Positions 10,053-20,375 of a stretch of DNA of 64,000 nucleotides are shown piece after piece. The stretch spans positions 62,001 to 126,000 of the forward strand of contig CP048718.1 of NCBI GenBank assembly GCA_022641835.1. Direction: 5' to 3'. Made by a program: the position numbers and the translations under genes. The notes under the pieces are model-generated. The model saw only the letters and a list, made by a program, of their open reading frames with translations. It was not told the origin of the DNA and made no database searches. Within the stretch, counting starts at the first letter, position 1. Each line of letters begins with the position of its first letter. Source of the DNA: Petasospora fabianii (Eukaryota > Ascomycota > Saccharomycetes > Phaffomycetales > Wickerhamomycetaceae).

Positions 10053-12644
10053 ATGTTGCTGCTAGCATACCTTACAGCGGTGCCCATGATGCTCCTTCTA
10101 CCCATAGTGGTGTCTGCAGAGGACATTGAGCTCCCCACAACCACCGTCATTGACATTCTATCGGAGAATGTTGAGTTTAGCTACTTTCTTCGACTACTAC
10201 AAAGGAACCAGCTCGTGCCCTATCTCAATCAACAAGAAAACATTACGCTCGTGGCACCTGTCAACTCGGCATTTGCAGCTACGCTCTGTCCCACAAATGG
10301 GTCACATGGGTCTTCAAAGGAGTTAGGCGCTGGCGCCTGTCTTGATCAGATCTTTCACAACTTTAGTCTCAAGCAGCTAAACAACTACATCGTCACTGAA
10401 CCCATCAACACCACTCATCTCTCGGGACTACATCTCTTCACCACCATTGTAAATCCAGATGTCAAAAGCTTGCAAGATTCAGACATCGAGTCACTGATCA
10501 CTAAACATGCAATCGGGTCACCAATTATGTTCCAAAGGAACCGTTCAGAAGGTAGCACCACTATTAACGGTGTTGCTGTCGTTGATTCTAATCTCTACGC
10601 AGCATCCCAAAACGCCTTTGTCCAAGGTATCGAGGGCGTCTTGGCCGATCTTGAGAGCCTCGAAGACGCCAGTAGCTCACTGGGTGACTCTAAAGTCTTC
10701 AACAATTTAAAGGGAGATTATCTTCATGATCTTTATGGTAAAACCATTCTTCTCCCAGTTGATCACTCTTTCTCCGAATACGATGATTATGAGATTGAAT
10801 ATCTCTACACAAAGTATGCAACACAAGACACCAAGAGAATTATGAACGCATTGATCCTTGATGGTATCTATGGTGGTGATTTTGGAGAAGTCATAACCGA
10901 AGATCAGTCTGGAAACGATGTTGTTCTTTCATCACTTGATCAAGGTAACTCTATTCTTGTCAACAACAAATCTATATCCACCTCAGCAAACGTGCTTGCC
11001 CAAGGTGCCATTATCCACCTCTTCAATGATACAGCGTTGATTCCAGAGATTGAGTTCAACGTCCTTAAAGCATTGGTTGGTCTCAAAGCTGACTCCTTCG
11101 TCGATGAGCTTCTATTCCAAGATCTTTCAGAACTCATCACAAACAACAGCATCTCACAGACTATATTCCATCCACAGGACTCGAGTCAGTTCTCAATCAT
11201 GTCCAAAAGCTCTAACCTTTATCATTTTGTCAACGAGCGCATAGATTTCTTCGACGATACTAGGACCTTGTATGACACATTGCTCTGCAACAGCAAGAAG
11301 ATGGGTGACGCTTGTCAAAGAATCAAAATTGAGCCATTCGGATCTGATTCCATAATCCTTAACAACAATGTCATGATTGAATCTGGTCCATATAACGTTG
11401 GAAACACATCTATATATTTGACCGATGAAGATCTCAGAACTCCAGGTGATTTGTTGTCCTCAGTTAACTCTGCTGTCTTCCACTGCTCCAAGTCCCTTCA
11501 ATTCTTGTCCAAACTTGGACTCACAAAACTCTCAAGTAATCAGAAAGGTTATACGGTTTTCCTCCCTTGCTATGATGCGTGGGATGATTATGAGATGACC
11601 TTGGACTTCTTGAAGTACAAAGAGAGTGAATTAGGAGTTGTGATGAAAAATCTCATTTTGGAGGGACTAATCTACACTGACTTTGTTGAAGAGAAAGTAT
11701 CCTTTACCAATTTAAACAAAGAGGACGTTGTCGTGAAGTTTGAATCACTGGAAGATGCTGATCTCAATCTCGAGTTGAATGGTGAGAACGTGACATTGGG
11801 TAACGACAATGATATCTTGTTCAACCAAGGTGTAATCCATCCAATCGAATCGGTCTTCTTCCCAAAATCTGTTAATGTCAGCTTGTTTGAGATCTTTGAA
11901 CACAGTGACTCTGGTGCCTTTATGAGGATTCTCGACTTTTTCCCCGATTTGAAGAGAGTTTTAACTGACGGCACATACTCCTTGATCCTTCCATCAGCAT
12001 CATCACTCGATCTAATGAACCCACTTCCAAACAATTCCACCTTAAAGGAACTCCTGCAGCTGCACATCATTCCTGAGCAGTCTTTGAAAGATCTTTCCGA
12101 GTGCACAGACGGTGAAATCTCCACTTTGCATCCCAAGGTGAATTTGACTTGCTCTTCACTTCATGCTGGGGGCAGTTTCTTGCAGATCAAAAACGGTAAG
12201 GAATCTGGTGTCAGAGTGCTGAGAAAGGGTTGTACCACTGGCAATAAGCTCTCATGCGTCTACCTTATTGATAAGCCAATCAACCCAGATTGGATTGATG
12301 GCCATGATCACTATCATGTGTCGTTACCGATTCCTGCTCTTGTCCTCGGTATCGCTATTGGCTCGATGTCCATTGTTGCGGTACTTGTATTCTTGATGTT
12401 AGTCATTGCTCGCAAAAGAAAAGATCTGGTTCTTGAGGCTGCAGAGAATAATGAAGCAGCTGCGGCTACCGCTGATGAGACCACTGCATTACTCAGAGGA
12501 GAGAATTCCAACGGCAATGGTACTGGCTCTTCACCGTTGAGAAATGGATACGACGCAACAACATTTGAAAGTCAATACTCGTCTCATACCAATGTATCTC
12601 CAATAACATTCGGAAAGAAGAAGCCTTCCGCCAATATTTCATAA
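10053..12644 (+). CDS. Fasciclin (FAS1) repeat membrane glycoprotein, YLR001C-like
   Basis: An 863-residue type I membrane protein, matching the length of S. cerevisiae YLR001C (about 861). A signal peptide covers about residues 1-22 (LLLLPIVVSA). The long luminal or extracellular part holds several FAS1-type modules, shown by recurring H-box cores such as ITLVAPVNSAFA, KTILLPVDHSF, YTVFLPCYDAW and YSLILPSASS, with many N-glycosylation sequons. A single transmembrane helix sits near residues 757-785 (ALVLGIAIGSMSIVAVLVF), then a basic stop-transfer and a cytoplasmic tail. Fasciclin modules mediate adhesion or vacuolar/cell-surface interactions; the function of the yeast protein is not established. 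Its S. cerevisiae neighbour NOC3 is also in this window but 19.5 kb away. Confidence 0.85.
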   Translation: MLLLAYLTAVPMMLLLPIVVSAEDIELPTTTVIDILSENVEFSYFLRLLQRNQLVPYLNQQENITLVAPVNSAFAATLCPTNGSHGSSKELGAGACLDQIFHNFSLKQLNNYIVTEPINTTHLSGLHLFTTIVNPDVKSLQDSDIESLITKHAIGSPIMFQRNRSEGSTTINGVAVVDSNLYAASQNAFVQGIEGVLADLESLEDASSSLGDSKVFNNLKGDYLHDLYGKTILLPVDHSFSEYDDYEIEYLYTKYATQDTKRIMNALILDGIYGGDFGEVITEDQSGNDVVLSSLDQGNSILVNNKSISTSANVLAQGAIIHLFNDTALIPEIEFNVLKALVGLKADSFVDELLFQDLSELITNNSISQTIFHPQDSSQFSIMSKSSNLYHFVNERIDFFDDTRTLYDTLLCNSKKMGDACQRIKIEPFGSDSIILNNNVMIESGPYNVGNTSIYLTDEDLRTPGDLLSSVNSAVFHCSKSLQFLSKLGLTKLSSNQKGYTVFLPCYDAWDDYEMTLDFLKYKESELGVVMKNLILEGLIYTDFVEEKVSFTNLNKEDVVVKFESLEDADLNLELNGENVTLGNDNDILFNQGVIHPIESVFFPKSVNVSLFEIFEHSDSGAFMRILDFFPDLKRVLTDGTYSLILPSASSLDLMNPLPNNSTLKELLQLHIIPEQSLKDLSECTDGEISTLHPKVNLTCSSLHAGGSFLQIKNGKESGVRVLRKGCTTGNKLSCVYLIDKPINPDWIDGHDHYHVSLPIPALVLGIAIGSMSIVAVLVFLMLVIARKRKDLVLEAAENNEAAAATADETTALLRGENSNGNGTGSSPLRNGYDATTFESQYSSHTNVSPITFGKKKPSANIS

Positions 12645-12828
12645 ACCCATCAGTTTCGCTCATTGCCAACTCTGCCATTGTTCTTCTTCTATTCAGCATC
12701 ATTAAATACAGTATACTGTGTTTAGAACTAATTGTTTTGTTTACGTGTAATACCAAAATGATTAAAGTTTAATGATCGTGTCCTCGTAATACGTTTAGTT
12801 ATATAGTGTTGAAATCAATATTGATAGT

Positions 12829-14421
12829 CTAAGCGTTGTTTGGGATGTTGCAGAACATCTCATAGACACCGGTGTAATGACCAAGAGCACCCATCAAGAC
12901 AAAAATGTGCCAAATGTTGTGAGAGGCAAACACGTAATCGACCCACCAAAGCGAGCTGAAAGATGATCTCTTGTCGGTGTGAGCTGGTTCCTTGACAAAG
13001 TAAGTATCGAGCTGATCGTAAACCTCTTTGCTTGACCATGTCTCTTCACTTGGAAGTCTCTTGTCGATGATTACATCCGTTCTGAAGCATTCTGGGATGA
13101 GAGAGCTGTAGAACACAACACCAGTAAGATACCAGATGAAGCTTCTAATCAATGGAAGGTAATAAGAGAGAGCATGTGTAAGACCTTTCTCCCAAGCTAA
13201 CACGGTGAAAGCAGCCAATCCCATACTTGAAAGAGTGATGAAGAATGCGATTCTGAATGGTTTACTCTCTGGGCGATCAAAATAGCTCGACCAGTTGAAG
13301 AAGAATCCACCAATACAACAAAGGACAGAGAATGTCATAAATCCAGCCTGCAAAACAGGATGGTGATACAGGGCAGCATACTCAGTGGTTATGACAGCAG
13401 CAGAGACAAGGACAGTGATACCAGTATAATCAACACAGACAAATTTCTTTCTCAAATACATGTTAGCAGTACCATTAAATGTATGCCACATTGAAGAGGA
13501 TCCCATGCAGAAGATACTGGCACACAAATACATAAACATCACAGCATGGTCAGTGGTGGTACCAATCTTGTACAAGTCACTCTGTGGGTACGAGACAAAG
13601 AGAATGTAAGTCATTAGCATGGCGCCGAAGAGATGAGTCCAAATGTTTGATGTTTCATTGTGGCAAGAGCAAACGCTCTTCAATGCATGGAGATGGTTAC
13701 TTTGGAATCTGTAGCCATGAATAATAAATGGATTTTCTCTCCATGGGAAAGGTAGTTCGTGATAATGCAAAAGTCTTTGAGATCCTTCGACAATTGCTTG
13801 TTCATAATTGTGAAATTTCACTTCAAAGGCCTTGATGGCATCTTCTGTTGACAATTTTGAAGCTTCAAATGCATTTGAATCTTGTAGAAGATACTTTGCC
13901 TCTGCTTCCACCATAGAATTGAACTGGTTGATCTTGGCATCTAGGAAATGTAAAGCCGTAAGCAGTTGTTCCTGGAATCCCGATGTCTCGGGCGTCTCAA
14001 TGGTGGAGAGGAGACCTCCGTAATGTTCATCCAGGATGGTAGAGAAACTCTCCAAGTTCGTGCTTGAGGAGAAGACAGAGTTCTTAATGGTGATGAGTGT
14101 ATCGTATAGATTCTGCAGCATTGCATACGATTCCTCATCATCACTGTCACCATTGGCGTGATGCGATTTGCCCTCTTGCTTCGTGACAAAGAAACTCTCA
14201 ATGTGGTCAAGCTTGAGCTCGATGGACTCGATAAACTTGTCGACAGAACCTAAAAGATCACCATTCATGGAGTTCCCCTTGACAACTTTTGTAAATTTTG
14301 TACTGGATGAATGTGCCTTTTGAACAAGACGGATGTCCTCGCTGCTATAACGCTTATGAGTCTTTCCCCTTGCGGTCAAGGACTGGTCATTGTTCCCAAC
14401 CGATGTGGATGTGGCAGACAT
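12829..14421 (-). CDS. IZH3: PAQR-family receptor-like membrane protein Izh3
   Basis: A 530-residue protein of the PAQR/hemolysin III family; yeast Izh proteins act in zinc and sterol homeostasis. The N-terminal half is cytosolic and helical. The C-terminal half has seven membrane spans with the PAQR signatures HNETSNIWTHL, SSSMWHTFNG, CVDYTGI and the final SHNIWHIFVLMGALGHY, where the conserved histidines bind metal. The start chosen is 14421 (context ATTCACAATGTCTGCC). An in-frame ATG at 14547 would add 42 residues but has a weaker context. S. cerevisiae Izh3 is 543 residues. It is divergent from SDO1, as in S. cerevisiae (YLR022C/YLR023C order). Confidence 0.92.
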   Translation of the reverse strand: MSATSTSVGNNDQSLTARGKTHKRYSSEDIRLVQKAHSSSTKFTKVVKGNSMNGDLLGSVDKFIESIELKLDHIESFFVTKQEGKSHHANGDSDDEESYAMLQNLYDTLITIKNSVFSSSTNLESFSTILDEHYGGLLSTIETPETSGFQEQLLTALHFLDAKINQFNSMVEAEAKYLLQDSNAFEASKLSTEDAIKAFEVKFHNYEQAIVEGSQRLLHYHELPFPWRENPFIIHGYRFQSNHLHALKSVCSCHNETSNIWTHLFGAMLMTYILFVSYPQSDLYKIGTTTDHAVMFMYLCASIFCMGSSSMWHTFNGTANMYLRKKFVCVDYTGITVLVSAAVITTEYAALYHHPVLQAGFMTFSVLCCIGGFFFNWSSYFDRPESKPFRIAFFITLSSMGLAAFTVLAWEKGLTHALSYYLPLIRSFIWYLTGVVFYSSLIPECFRTDVIIDKRLPSEETWSSKEVYDQLDTYFVKEPAHTDKRSSFSSLWWVDYVFASHNIWHIFVLMGALGHYTGVYEMFCNIPNNA

Positions 14422-14912
14422 TGTGAATGAATGTGAAGTGCGATGTGGAATGTATTTGGAAGTGGTTCCCGTGGGGATTGAAGACTTAAGGATCAGAGAA
14501 ACGTCCTTTCGGGAAAAAGGGTGAAGGTGAGAGGTAACTTGTAACACTTGATGTCTACCACGCCGTGAAGTCTATGAACACTGGAGAGTGCAGAGTGGAC
14601 TGTGTGGCTTCTCTGTGTGGAAACAGCCTGGGTCGTTGATGACGGCCTGATAGGAAGAGGTGCAAAGTCTGCCCCTATTTACTCCCCGATGGAGGCGGCC
14701 CACGAGCACGGCACAACAGAGAGAGAAAAACGCGGCAGCTCATCGGAAAATTTGTTGTGTAAGAGTAACCAATAAGCCAACAAAAGCACACATAACCACT
14801 GCTTGGAGCCGCTTAAACCCGTCAACGTTCGCTGATAAGACAATAGTGGCATACACACACACACAAACAAACATAAAACATAAACAGTTGAGGATTCCAT
14901 TGAAAAAGAACG
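14422..14912. promoter_or_regulatory. IZH3-SDO1 divergent promoter with PAC- and RRPE-like motifs
   Basis: CAGCTCATCG at 14736-14745 is the reverse complement of the PAC core CGATGAGCTG. It directly abuts GAAAATTT (14746-14753), an RRPE-like core. The pair lies about 165 bp before SDO1 and fits the ribosome-biogenesis regulon of yeasts. A CA-rich run (about 14855-14875) follows. No gene lies here. Confidence 0.6.
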
Positions 14913-15656
14913 ATGCCTATCAACCAACCTTCGAACCAGATCAAGCTGACTAACGTGTCGCTTGTGCGAATGAAGAAGGGCAAGAAGAGATTTGAGGTTG
15001 CCTGCTATCAGAACAAAGTCCAGGATTGGAGAAGCGGAGTAGAGAAGGACATTGATGAAGTGTTACAAATCCCACAAGTGTTTTTGAATGTATCTAAGGG
15101 CCAAGTTGCTCCAAATGAAGATCTTCAAAAGGCATTTGGCTCTACAGATACTGATAAGATTATACTTGAAATCTTGCAAAAGGGTGAGATTCAACTCAGT
15201 GAAAAGGAGAGACAGGCAAAGAATAGTCAAATCCAAGCCGAAGTGCTTCAGATTATTTCGACAAAGTGTATCAACCCAAAGACTAAAAAGAGATATCCAC
15301 CAACAATGATTCAAAAGACTCTTGCTGAGCTCAAGGTCAACATCGTCGCCACCAAGCCAGCAAAGACGCAGGCCCTCGAGGCAATTCGTCTCCTGGTGAA
15401 GGAGCAGGTGATTCCTATTGTTAGAGCAAAGATGAAAGTTAAAATTACATTGGAATCTAAAGATGCAAAGAAATTAAAAGAGACATTGACTCCTCTTCTC
15501 GGTGAAATTGAGAGCGAGGATACGGGCAAGTTCTGGGAAGTTGTCTCCTTGATTGACCCAGTCAACTACCGTGAGTTAATGGAGATCATTGGCAAACACA
15601 AATCTGGTCAGTTGGAGGTTCTCGACATGGCTGTTGTTGATGAGGGAGAGAATTGA
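14913..15656 (+). CDS. SDO1: Ribosome maturation protein Sdo1 (SBDS)
   Basis: A 247-residue orthologue of human SBDS and yeast Sdo1 (250). With the GTPase Efl1 it releases eIF6/Tif6 from nascent 60S subunits in the cytoplasm. The FYSH domain (about 1-95) starts INQPSNQIKLTNVSLVRMKK and contains the conserved KVQDWRSGVEKDIDEVLQ helix. The second domain includes the conserved TKKRYPPTMIQKTL segment (about 130-143). The C-terminal domain is ferredoxin-like. The PAC/RRPE-like pair upstream suits this role. IRC25 follows convergently, 36 bp away. Confidence 0.96.
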   Translation: MPINQPSNQIKLTNVSLVRMKKGKKRFEVACYQNKVQDWRSGVEKDIDEVLQIPQVFLNVSKGQVAPNEDLQKAFGSTDTDKIILEILQKGEIQLSEKERQAKNSQIQAEVLQIISTKCINPKTKKRYPPTMIQKTLAELKVNIVATKPAKTQALEAIRLLVKEQVIPIVRAKMKVKITLESKDAKKLKETLTPLLGEIESEDTGKFWEVVSLIDPVNYRELMEIIGKHKSGQLEVLDMAVVDEGEN

Positions 15657-15692
15657 TGAATCCCCTTGATATGTAATAATGAGCTATGATGA

Positions 15693-16103
15693 TCACGTAA
15701 TGACTCTCTTTACCAACTGTAGTAAATCCACGAGCGTTTCAAACTCGTTTCCTGATGATGGTGATGCAAACAACTTGGAACTTATAGATATAACTAAATT
15801 CCTTGACTCGGAATTAGTATAAAGCACTTTGGCAATCTGATTCACCGCAATTCCTAACTTTAAGTTGGTATTTTGTCCGATCAAACACGTCTTTTCACAG
15901 GTGAAGTCCTCAGCTGCTGACTGACCACCCAATTGGAGTTGAAGCATCGTGTTGGCATCCGGGGCTTTAACATCGAACGTTGTGTCCGCCTCGCCATCAA
16001 CCCGCACGAATAGAAGGTGCTTGTCGGCGAAATCAACGGATTGTACAGAGATCTCACGGCCTTGTAACACTTCAGTGATTGTCTTTGTAGCATCAAGAGA
16101 CAT
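15693..16103 (-). CDS. IRC25: Proteasome assembly chaperone 3 (Irc25/Poc3)
   Basis: A 136-residue protein shaped like the PAC3/Irc25 subunit of the Pac3-Pac4 chaperone that guides 20S proteasome alpha-ring assembly. The stretch ISVQSVDFADKHLLFVRVDG matches the family's first strand and its conserved FADR/K motif. The C-terminal half has the helix-rich end typical of the fold. Sequence similarity alone is modest. Position decides it: in S. cerevisiae IRC25 (YLR021W) lies beside SDO1 (YLR022C), exactly as here. S. cerevisiae Irc25 is longer (about 179 residues). Confidence 0.75.
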   Translation of the reverse strand: MSLDATKTITEVLQGREISVQSVDFADKHLLFVRVDGEADTTFDVKAPDANTMLQLQLGGQSAAEDFTCEKTCLIGQNTNLKLGIAVNQIAKVLYTNSESRNLVISISSKLFASPSSGNEFETLVDLLQLVKRVIT

Positions 16104-17056
16104 TGTTAGCCAAAATTCTCCTAGGCAAAAGAGAAATGAAGATATAGAGTGTCAATATTTCACCAGGGTTCCCCATAAAAAACCGGTAAGAACATCCAGA
16201 CACCACAAAAGTGTCAAACCATTATAGGAATAAAGTGCTTTTAACGGCCCTTAATTTTGATAGATTGAGTATCAGATCAATAGAGCTTATAATGTTATAA
16301 TGTTTCATTTGGAATAGCCATTATGTTTAATAGATAGGTCATTTGCTTCTGTTTTTTTTTTTTTAGATAGAACCACATATTTAGCTGGCGTTTTCTATTA
16401 AACATCCTATTCTCAACAAATTGAACAAAAAGTATCAGTTACAAATTAGTTAAATTGATAAATATTCCAGATCACTTATAATATAATGAAATGTACCATC
16501 ATTGAGCTACAGCTGTAAGAGGTCTCGCTTTAGCTAGTGCCAAAGTAGACATTGAAGAAAAGTTAGGAAGATATCAATGCCAAACATTGACATGATGGAT
16601 TTCGCAATTGATTCCATCAAAATTTGGTCTTGTAATTTTGCCAGTATATTCATTATAATAAGAGTACTTCTTGGGTACTTCATAGCACAGGGACAAGCTA
16701 AACATTGAACTTGTGATGGCTTTGAAATCAGACTAATGTTAATTTGCAACCAGAAACTCTTGACCGCGATGACTACTGCGATCTATAATCAAGTTGATAT
16801 AGGGTACGCAAAATGAGGTATATACCCACAGTTTCTTCTAAACATAGTTATACTATCCCACAGCTTAATATAACCAAGGTGAATCATCTTTTTACCAACA
16901 TCTAACCTTCAAAATGTGAACAATCTTCCAGCTACCCATTCTTTAGACCGACAACTGACACGTATGGAAATGGCAGCATAGCCGAAAAATTCCCAGATAT
17001 GACCGATGGCTCATCTCTATCTGTTTGACATGTTTCTTGCTAGTTATCCTTCAAAG
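16104..17056. other. Gene-free AT-rich region
   Basis: A 950-bp region upstream of both IRC25 (left) and the mitochondrial protein gene (right). It contains an oligo-T run (about 16353-16364). A 71-codon minus frame at 16534-16749 has no recognisable feature. The region is long for a divergent promoter in this window; no RNA gene was recognised. Confidence 0.45.
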
Positions 17057-18616
17057 ATGCTCAGGTTAAGGTCTAATCCCTCGGGAATTTACAAGCGTTT
17101 ACTACAGCGTTTCTACACCACGTCGTTACGGTTCTCCGAGCAGCTCTCCAAGTTGAGAGACACACCATCACCATCACACTCCGACTACAAGTCTATTCTA
17201 ATTCATCCAGAGATTTCCCAGAACATCAATCAAGTGTCAGCCATCTTCGAAAGCATCTCACAGAATACCACTATCAACAAACATGAAAGATCAGAGCTTC
17301 ACAACACTGTGCTCAGAGATCTTCTCAAGTATGATGGAAGTCTTGTGAGCTCACACATTAGAGCTCTGGATCAGATCGGCGCCTCCATGGATGTTAATGC
17401 TCTCCAGCAAGTCATCGAGTTTAACAAAGGTCGTGTGGACTCTTCTTGGGAAATTTTTGAAAAATGGATTGCTAAGAATGGTGATGTAACGAAAGGTGAG
17501 CTCCAGCCAGTGCTGAAAAGTCTTCTGCAGAAGGTTGTCTATGGTGACCCAAGTGACCAAGAAGAGGGATTTACACTGTCCAAAGATGGTCTCATCAGAG
17601 CTACATGGATCATTAAGAACTTGGAGGAAGTTGAGAAGGATTTAAAAGATCATGTAATGCTGGAGGCTCTCAGAGAGAGTCAACTGCCTTTGGTTTGTAT
17701 ACTTGGTGTCGAGACACTGGAGGAGATTGCCAAATTGAACCCTACAGATGAGAAGCTTATCGTCATATGGTCCTCATTAGGTGGGAAGATCTTGGAGACT
17801 GGTGTTCAGGCTAGTGACATACGAGTGCTTGAGAGACTGCTTGTTCTTTTAGCAAAAAACACTCCTGTCAGTGATGAACTTTGGGCTCCTACCACAATCA
17901 AAAAGCTCCAAAAACTCAACCAGGCACTTCCTTCTCTCTCCATCGACATTCAATCACAGCCAGATATTGATACAAGGGCCCTATTTATAAATCTTGTCAA
18001 GTCCTTGGGGCAATACATCAACTCAGAGAATAACGCATTTGTCGCACTCAGACAAACGCTCCTAAGATGCTATGGTATCTATCAAAACGACTTCAAAGAA
18101 GCATCTCGTCTTTATTCTGAGTTCATTGTTGATGATAAGACCAACGTGGATTTTTACATGACTACAATGACTCAGATATCATGCTACTTGGCCGCAAAGG
18201 AGAAGAACATGATTTATCTTCAGCTTGCCGAGTCTATGATCCCACCGGAACACACACCAGTGAGCTCTCTCAGAGCACGTATCCTGGCCTACTCTGCATT
18301 TGATACAGACAAGTCATTGGATGTGTACAATGACTGGATTTCCAAGTTATCGAGAAAGAACAATGATGAAGGGTTCTCCCAAGGTGGTCTTTTGACCGAG
18401 TCTCTTATGCTGGCCTTTCTTTCAAAAGGTGAACGTGAGTTTGCCTATGTGATTAGAGATGGTGCTTTGGAACATGGAATCATTTCAGGAGAAGTTGCTG
18501 AAGGTCGAGTGAAGGCTATCTTGAAGAGATATGGTGAGGTATTGGGTGAGGAGGAGCAGACAGGTTCGGAGAATCTGATGGAAAAGGAGGTGTTACTGGC
18601 CATTGAACGTTTATAA
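17057..18616 (+). CDS. Unassigned protein, probably mitochondrial, helical repeat-like
   Basis: I do not recognise a specific orthologue. From the ATG at 17057 the N-terminus MLRLRSNPSGIYKRLLQRFY is rich in Arg and Leu without acids, a typical mitochondrial presequence. In-frame ATGs at 17006 and 17030 would prepend a non-targeting stretch. The remaining roughly 500 residues are almost all alpha-helical, with regular amphipathic segments reminiscent of PPR-like yeast mitochondrial RNA factors. There are no transmembrane segments or catalytic motifs. A role in mitochondrial gene expression is inference only. Confidence 0.6.
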   Translation: MLRLRSNPSGIYKRLLQRFYTTSLRFSEQLSKLRDTPSPSHSDYKSILIHPEISQNINQVSAIFESISQNTTINKHERSELHNTVLRDLLKYDGSLVSSHIRALDQIGASMDVNALQQVIEFNKGRVDSSWEIFEKWIAKNGDVTKGELQPVLKSLLQKVVYGDPSDQEEGFTLSKDGLIRATWIIKNLEEVEKDLKDHVMLEALRESQLPLVCILGVETLEEIAKLNPTDEKLIVIWSSLGGKILETGVQASDIRVLERLLVLLAKNTPVSDELWAPTTIKKLQKLNQALPSLSIDIQSQPDIDTRALFINLVKSLGQYINSENNAFVALRQTLLRCYGIYQNDFKEASRLYSEFIVDDKTNVDFYMTTMTQISCYLAAKEKNMIYLQLAESMIPPEHTPVSSLRARILAYSAFDTDKSLDVYNDWISKLSRKNNDEGFSQGGLLTESLMLAFLSKGEREFAYVIRDGALEHGIISGEVAEGRVKAILKRYGEVLGEEEQTGSENLMEKEVLLAIERL

Positions 18617-19019
18617 ACACATTAGCTCTGCAGGTGAGTCAAAAGAGGTGTAAGGATCATACAGAGAGTTTGACGGGGTCCTGGTCGCTTTGGTCATCGG
18701 GGATTAATCCTTTCATAGGTTGTGTCATCAACGGTCCCCAAATGGAGGCATTAGGCTGTTCACTAGGGAGGAGGTGACATCCAAGACTACGCCTGTGTAT
18801 GTGTATCATGATCTATATGAACAATTGTGATGAATAGAGGACATGTTGTTCATGCGGTGGTCTCTTTCTCACAGTAAGGTACATTCTCGTGCTCTTCGAG
18901 ATAATACAAGCTCCCGTAAACTTGAGGTATTTCCCATTTGTAACTCTCTTCATCTGATAAAGAGGCAACTAATTGTTTAAAGCTCAAGATAAAGCAGATA
19001 TCTATAAGACCAGAGGAAC
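18617..19019. other. Intergenic region
   Basis: This is the 3' flank of the mitochondrial protein gene and promoter of the membrane protein gene. No motif, RNA or repeat that I can support was found. Confidence 0.4.
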
Positions 19020-20375
19020 ATGCGGCCGAAAAAAGCCGCGGGTGTATATGGCCTGGGATACACCCTCTACTCAAAAATGGTTAGGAGAAAAGTGAAGTGT
19101 TATCCTCTCAAGACACCTCAATTCCATTCAGCAATGAAGTGGATTAATGTATCTCGAGCGACCATCATTTGGTATCTCCTTGGGACTCTTGTGACGGCCG
19201 TGGCGGCCACAACGGCTACAACGTTTCCCGATAAGCATCCTTCCCCATACTCAAAGAAGGTTTATCGTGAATGTTATCCTCTGCAGGCGGGAGCCCTTGT
19301 CAAGTTCACTCCAAAATCAGAAGAGCCACCATCTATACTCTTCTTTCACCTCACTGATGCACTCTTCACGTCGATTCCGATCCCATTTTTGCCAATGAGC
19401 CCATGGGGCACAGACTGGCTACCTCTTTGGCACCATCCCCGTATTCAAGGAAAGAAGATGCTTGAGATCTGCACAGAGGACATGGTGAGGGCAGACTACT
19501 GCCAGGTCAAGGGAAAATATATAGTGGAGGAACAAGATTGTGACTCTGAACTGCTTAATATGCAACTTGCGAGCTCGCAAGTGATGAGAATCAAGGATCC
19601 TGGTATGTGGTGCCATTATCACAATGGTAAAGTCGATGTTACATTTGAAGACATGGAGGGAAGTGTAGATGACATAAAATGGAGGTTACTTGCCTATTTT
19701 TCAACTTTCTGTGCCTTGACCTCGCTAGTATCATGTGCTAGATGGTATGGAGCTAAGGATGATGCCTACTCAGACTTGATGCATGTTCTTTACTACACGA
19801 CCGGCTACGTCTTTATCAAGTTCGGTTACCATTACACCAGGGTATTTGGAGGCAAAACAAAAGCGATCTTTGCCCTATTGTGTCTTTTCAACTTCATTCT
19901 CTACAGGAGACTCTATGGTCTCAGCATACTTCACACACGGAACAGAGACCATGTCTCTTCAATTGTTTTCCTCTGTTTTGTTATCTTGAAGAATGTGACA
20001 CCGGTAATTGCTCCATTGATTGAGATGATTCTTTGCCTTAAACTTGTCAAGAATTTCAGCAAGTGGACACCTTTACTTGAGGAGAAGAATGCAACAATGG
20101 CTATGTATCTCGGTCATCGTCGGTTCCTTCGCATCCTAATGCGCGTTGTTATCATCCCGCTGTTCCTTCAGAGAACAATTATAACATCTTATGCATTTTG
20201 GGATTCTGTGATGTTTGAGAATGGATACAAATCCCCAGTCATTCAATTTATTGTTTCTTACTCAGAGCTTTCCGTGACAATGCTTGTGGATGGAAGCTGG
20301 TGGTCTCAATTGCTGATGTTGATGGACAATTTGGCCTGGCCAATGTTTGCATTAATGGTTGCGTGGTATTACTGA
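19020..20375 (+). CDS. Unassigned multi-pass membrane protein with Cys-rich loop
   Basis: Not recognised. The 451-residue frame has hydrophobic spans at about 46-66, 223-241, 252-270, 281-303, 312-345 (long enough for two passes), 366-386 and 431-451. Between the first two lies a hydrophilic domain of about 150 residues with several cysteines (C85, C151, C161, C174, C198), probably luminal or extracellular. The start is uncertain: ATG at 19134 (residue 39, MKWINVSRATIIWYLLG) would give a cleaner signal-anchor, and 19077 is also possible. The layout (N-terminal anchor, ectodomain, then about six helices) is receptor-like, but no family can be named. Confidence 0.6.
   Translation: MRPKKAAGVYGLGYTLYSKMVRRKVKCYPLKTPQFHSAMKWINVSRATIIWYLLGTLVTAVAATTATTFPDKHPSPYSKKVYRECYPLQAGALVKFTPKSEEPPSILFFHLTDALFTSIPIPFLPMSPWGTDWLPLWHHPRIQGKKMLEICTEDMVRADYCQVKGKYIVEEQDCDSELLNMQLASSQVMRIKDPGMWCHYHNGKVDVTFEDMEGSVDDIKWRLLAYFSTFCALTSLVSCARWYGAKDDAYSDLMHVLYYTTGYVFIKFGYHYTRVFGGKTKAIFALLCLFNFILYRRLYGLSILHTRNRDHVSSIVFLCFVILKNVTPVIAPLIEMILCLKLVKNFSKWTPLLEEKNATMAMYLGHRRFLRILMRVVIIPLFLQRTIITSYAFWDSVMFENGYKSPVIQFIVSYSELSVTMLVDGSWWSQLLMLMDNLAWPMFALMVAWYY

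Noticed and set aside
9722-10129. 135-codon plus-strand open frame before the fasciclin gene
   Set aside because: It overlaps the fasciclin start in another frame, is Ser/Pro-rich from base composition and shows no family feature.
16534-16749. 71-codon minus frame in the IRC25 upstream gap
   Set aside because: No signal, domain or recognisable similarity; codon content looks random for AT-rich DNA.
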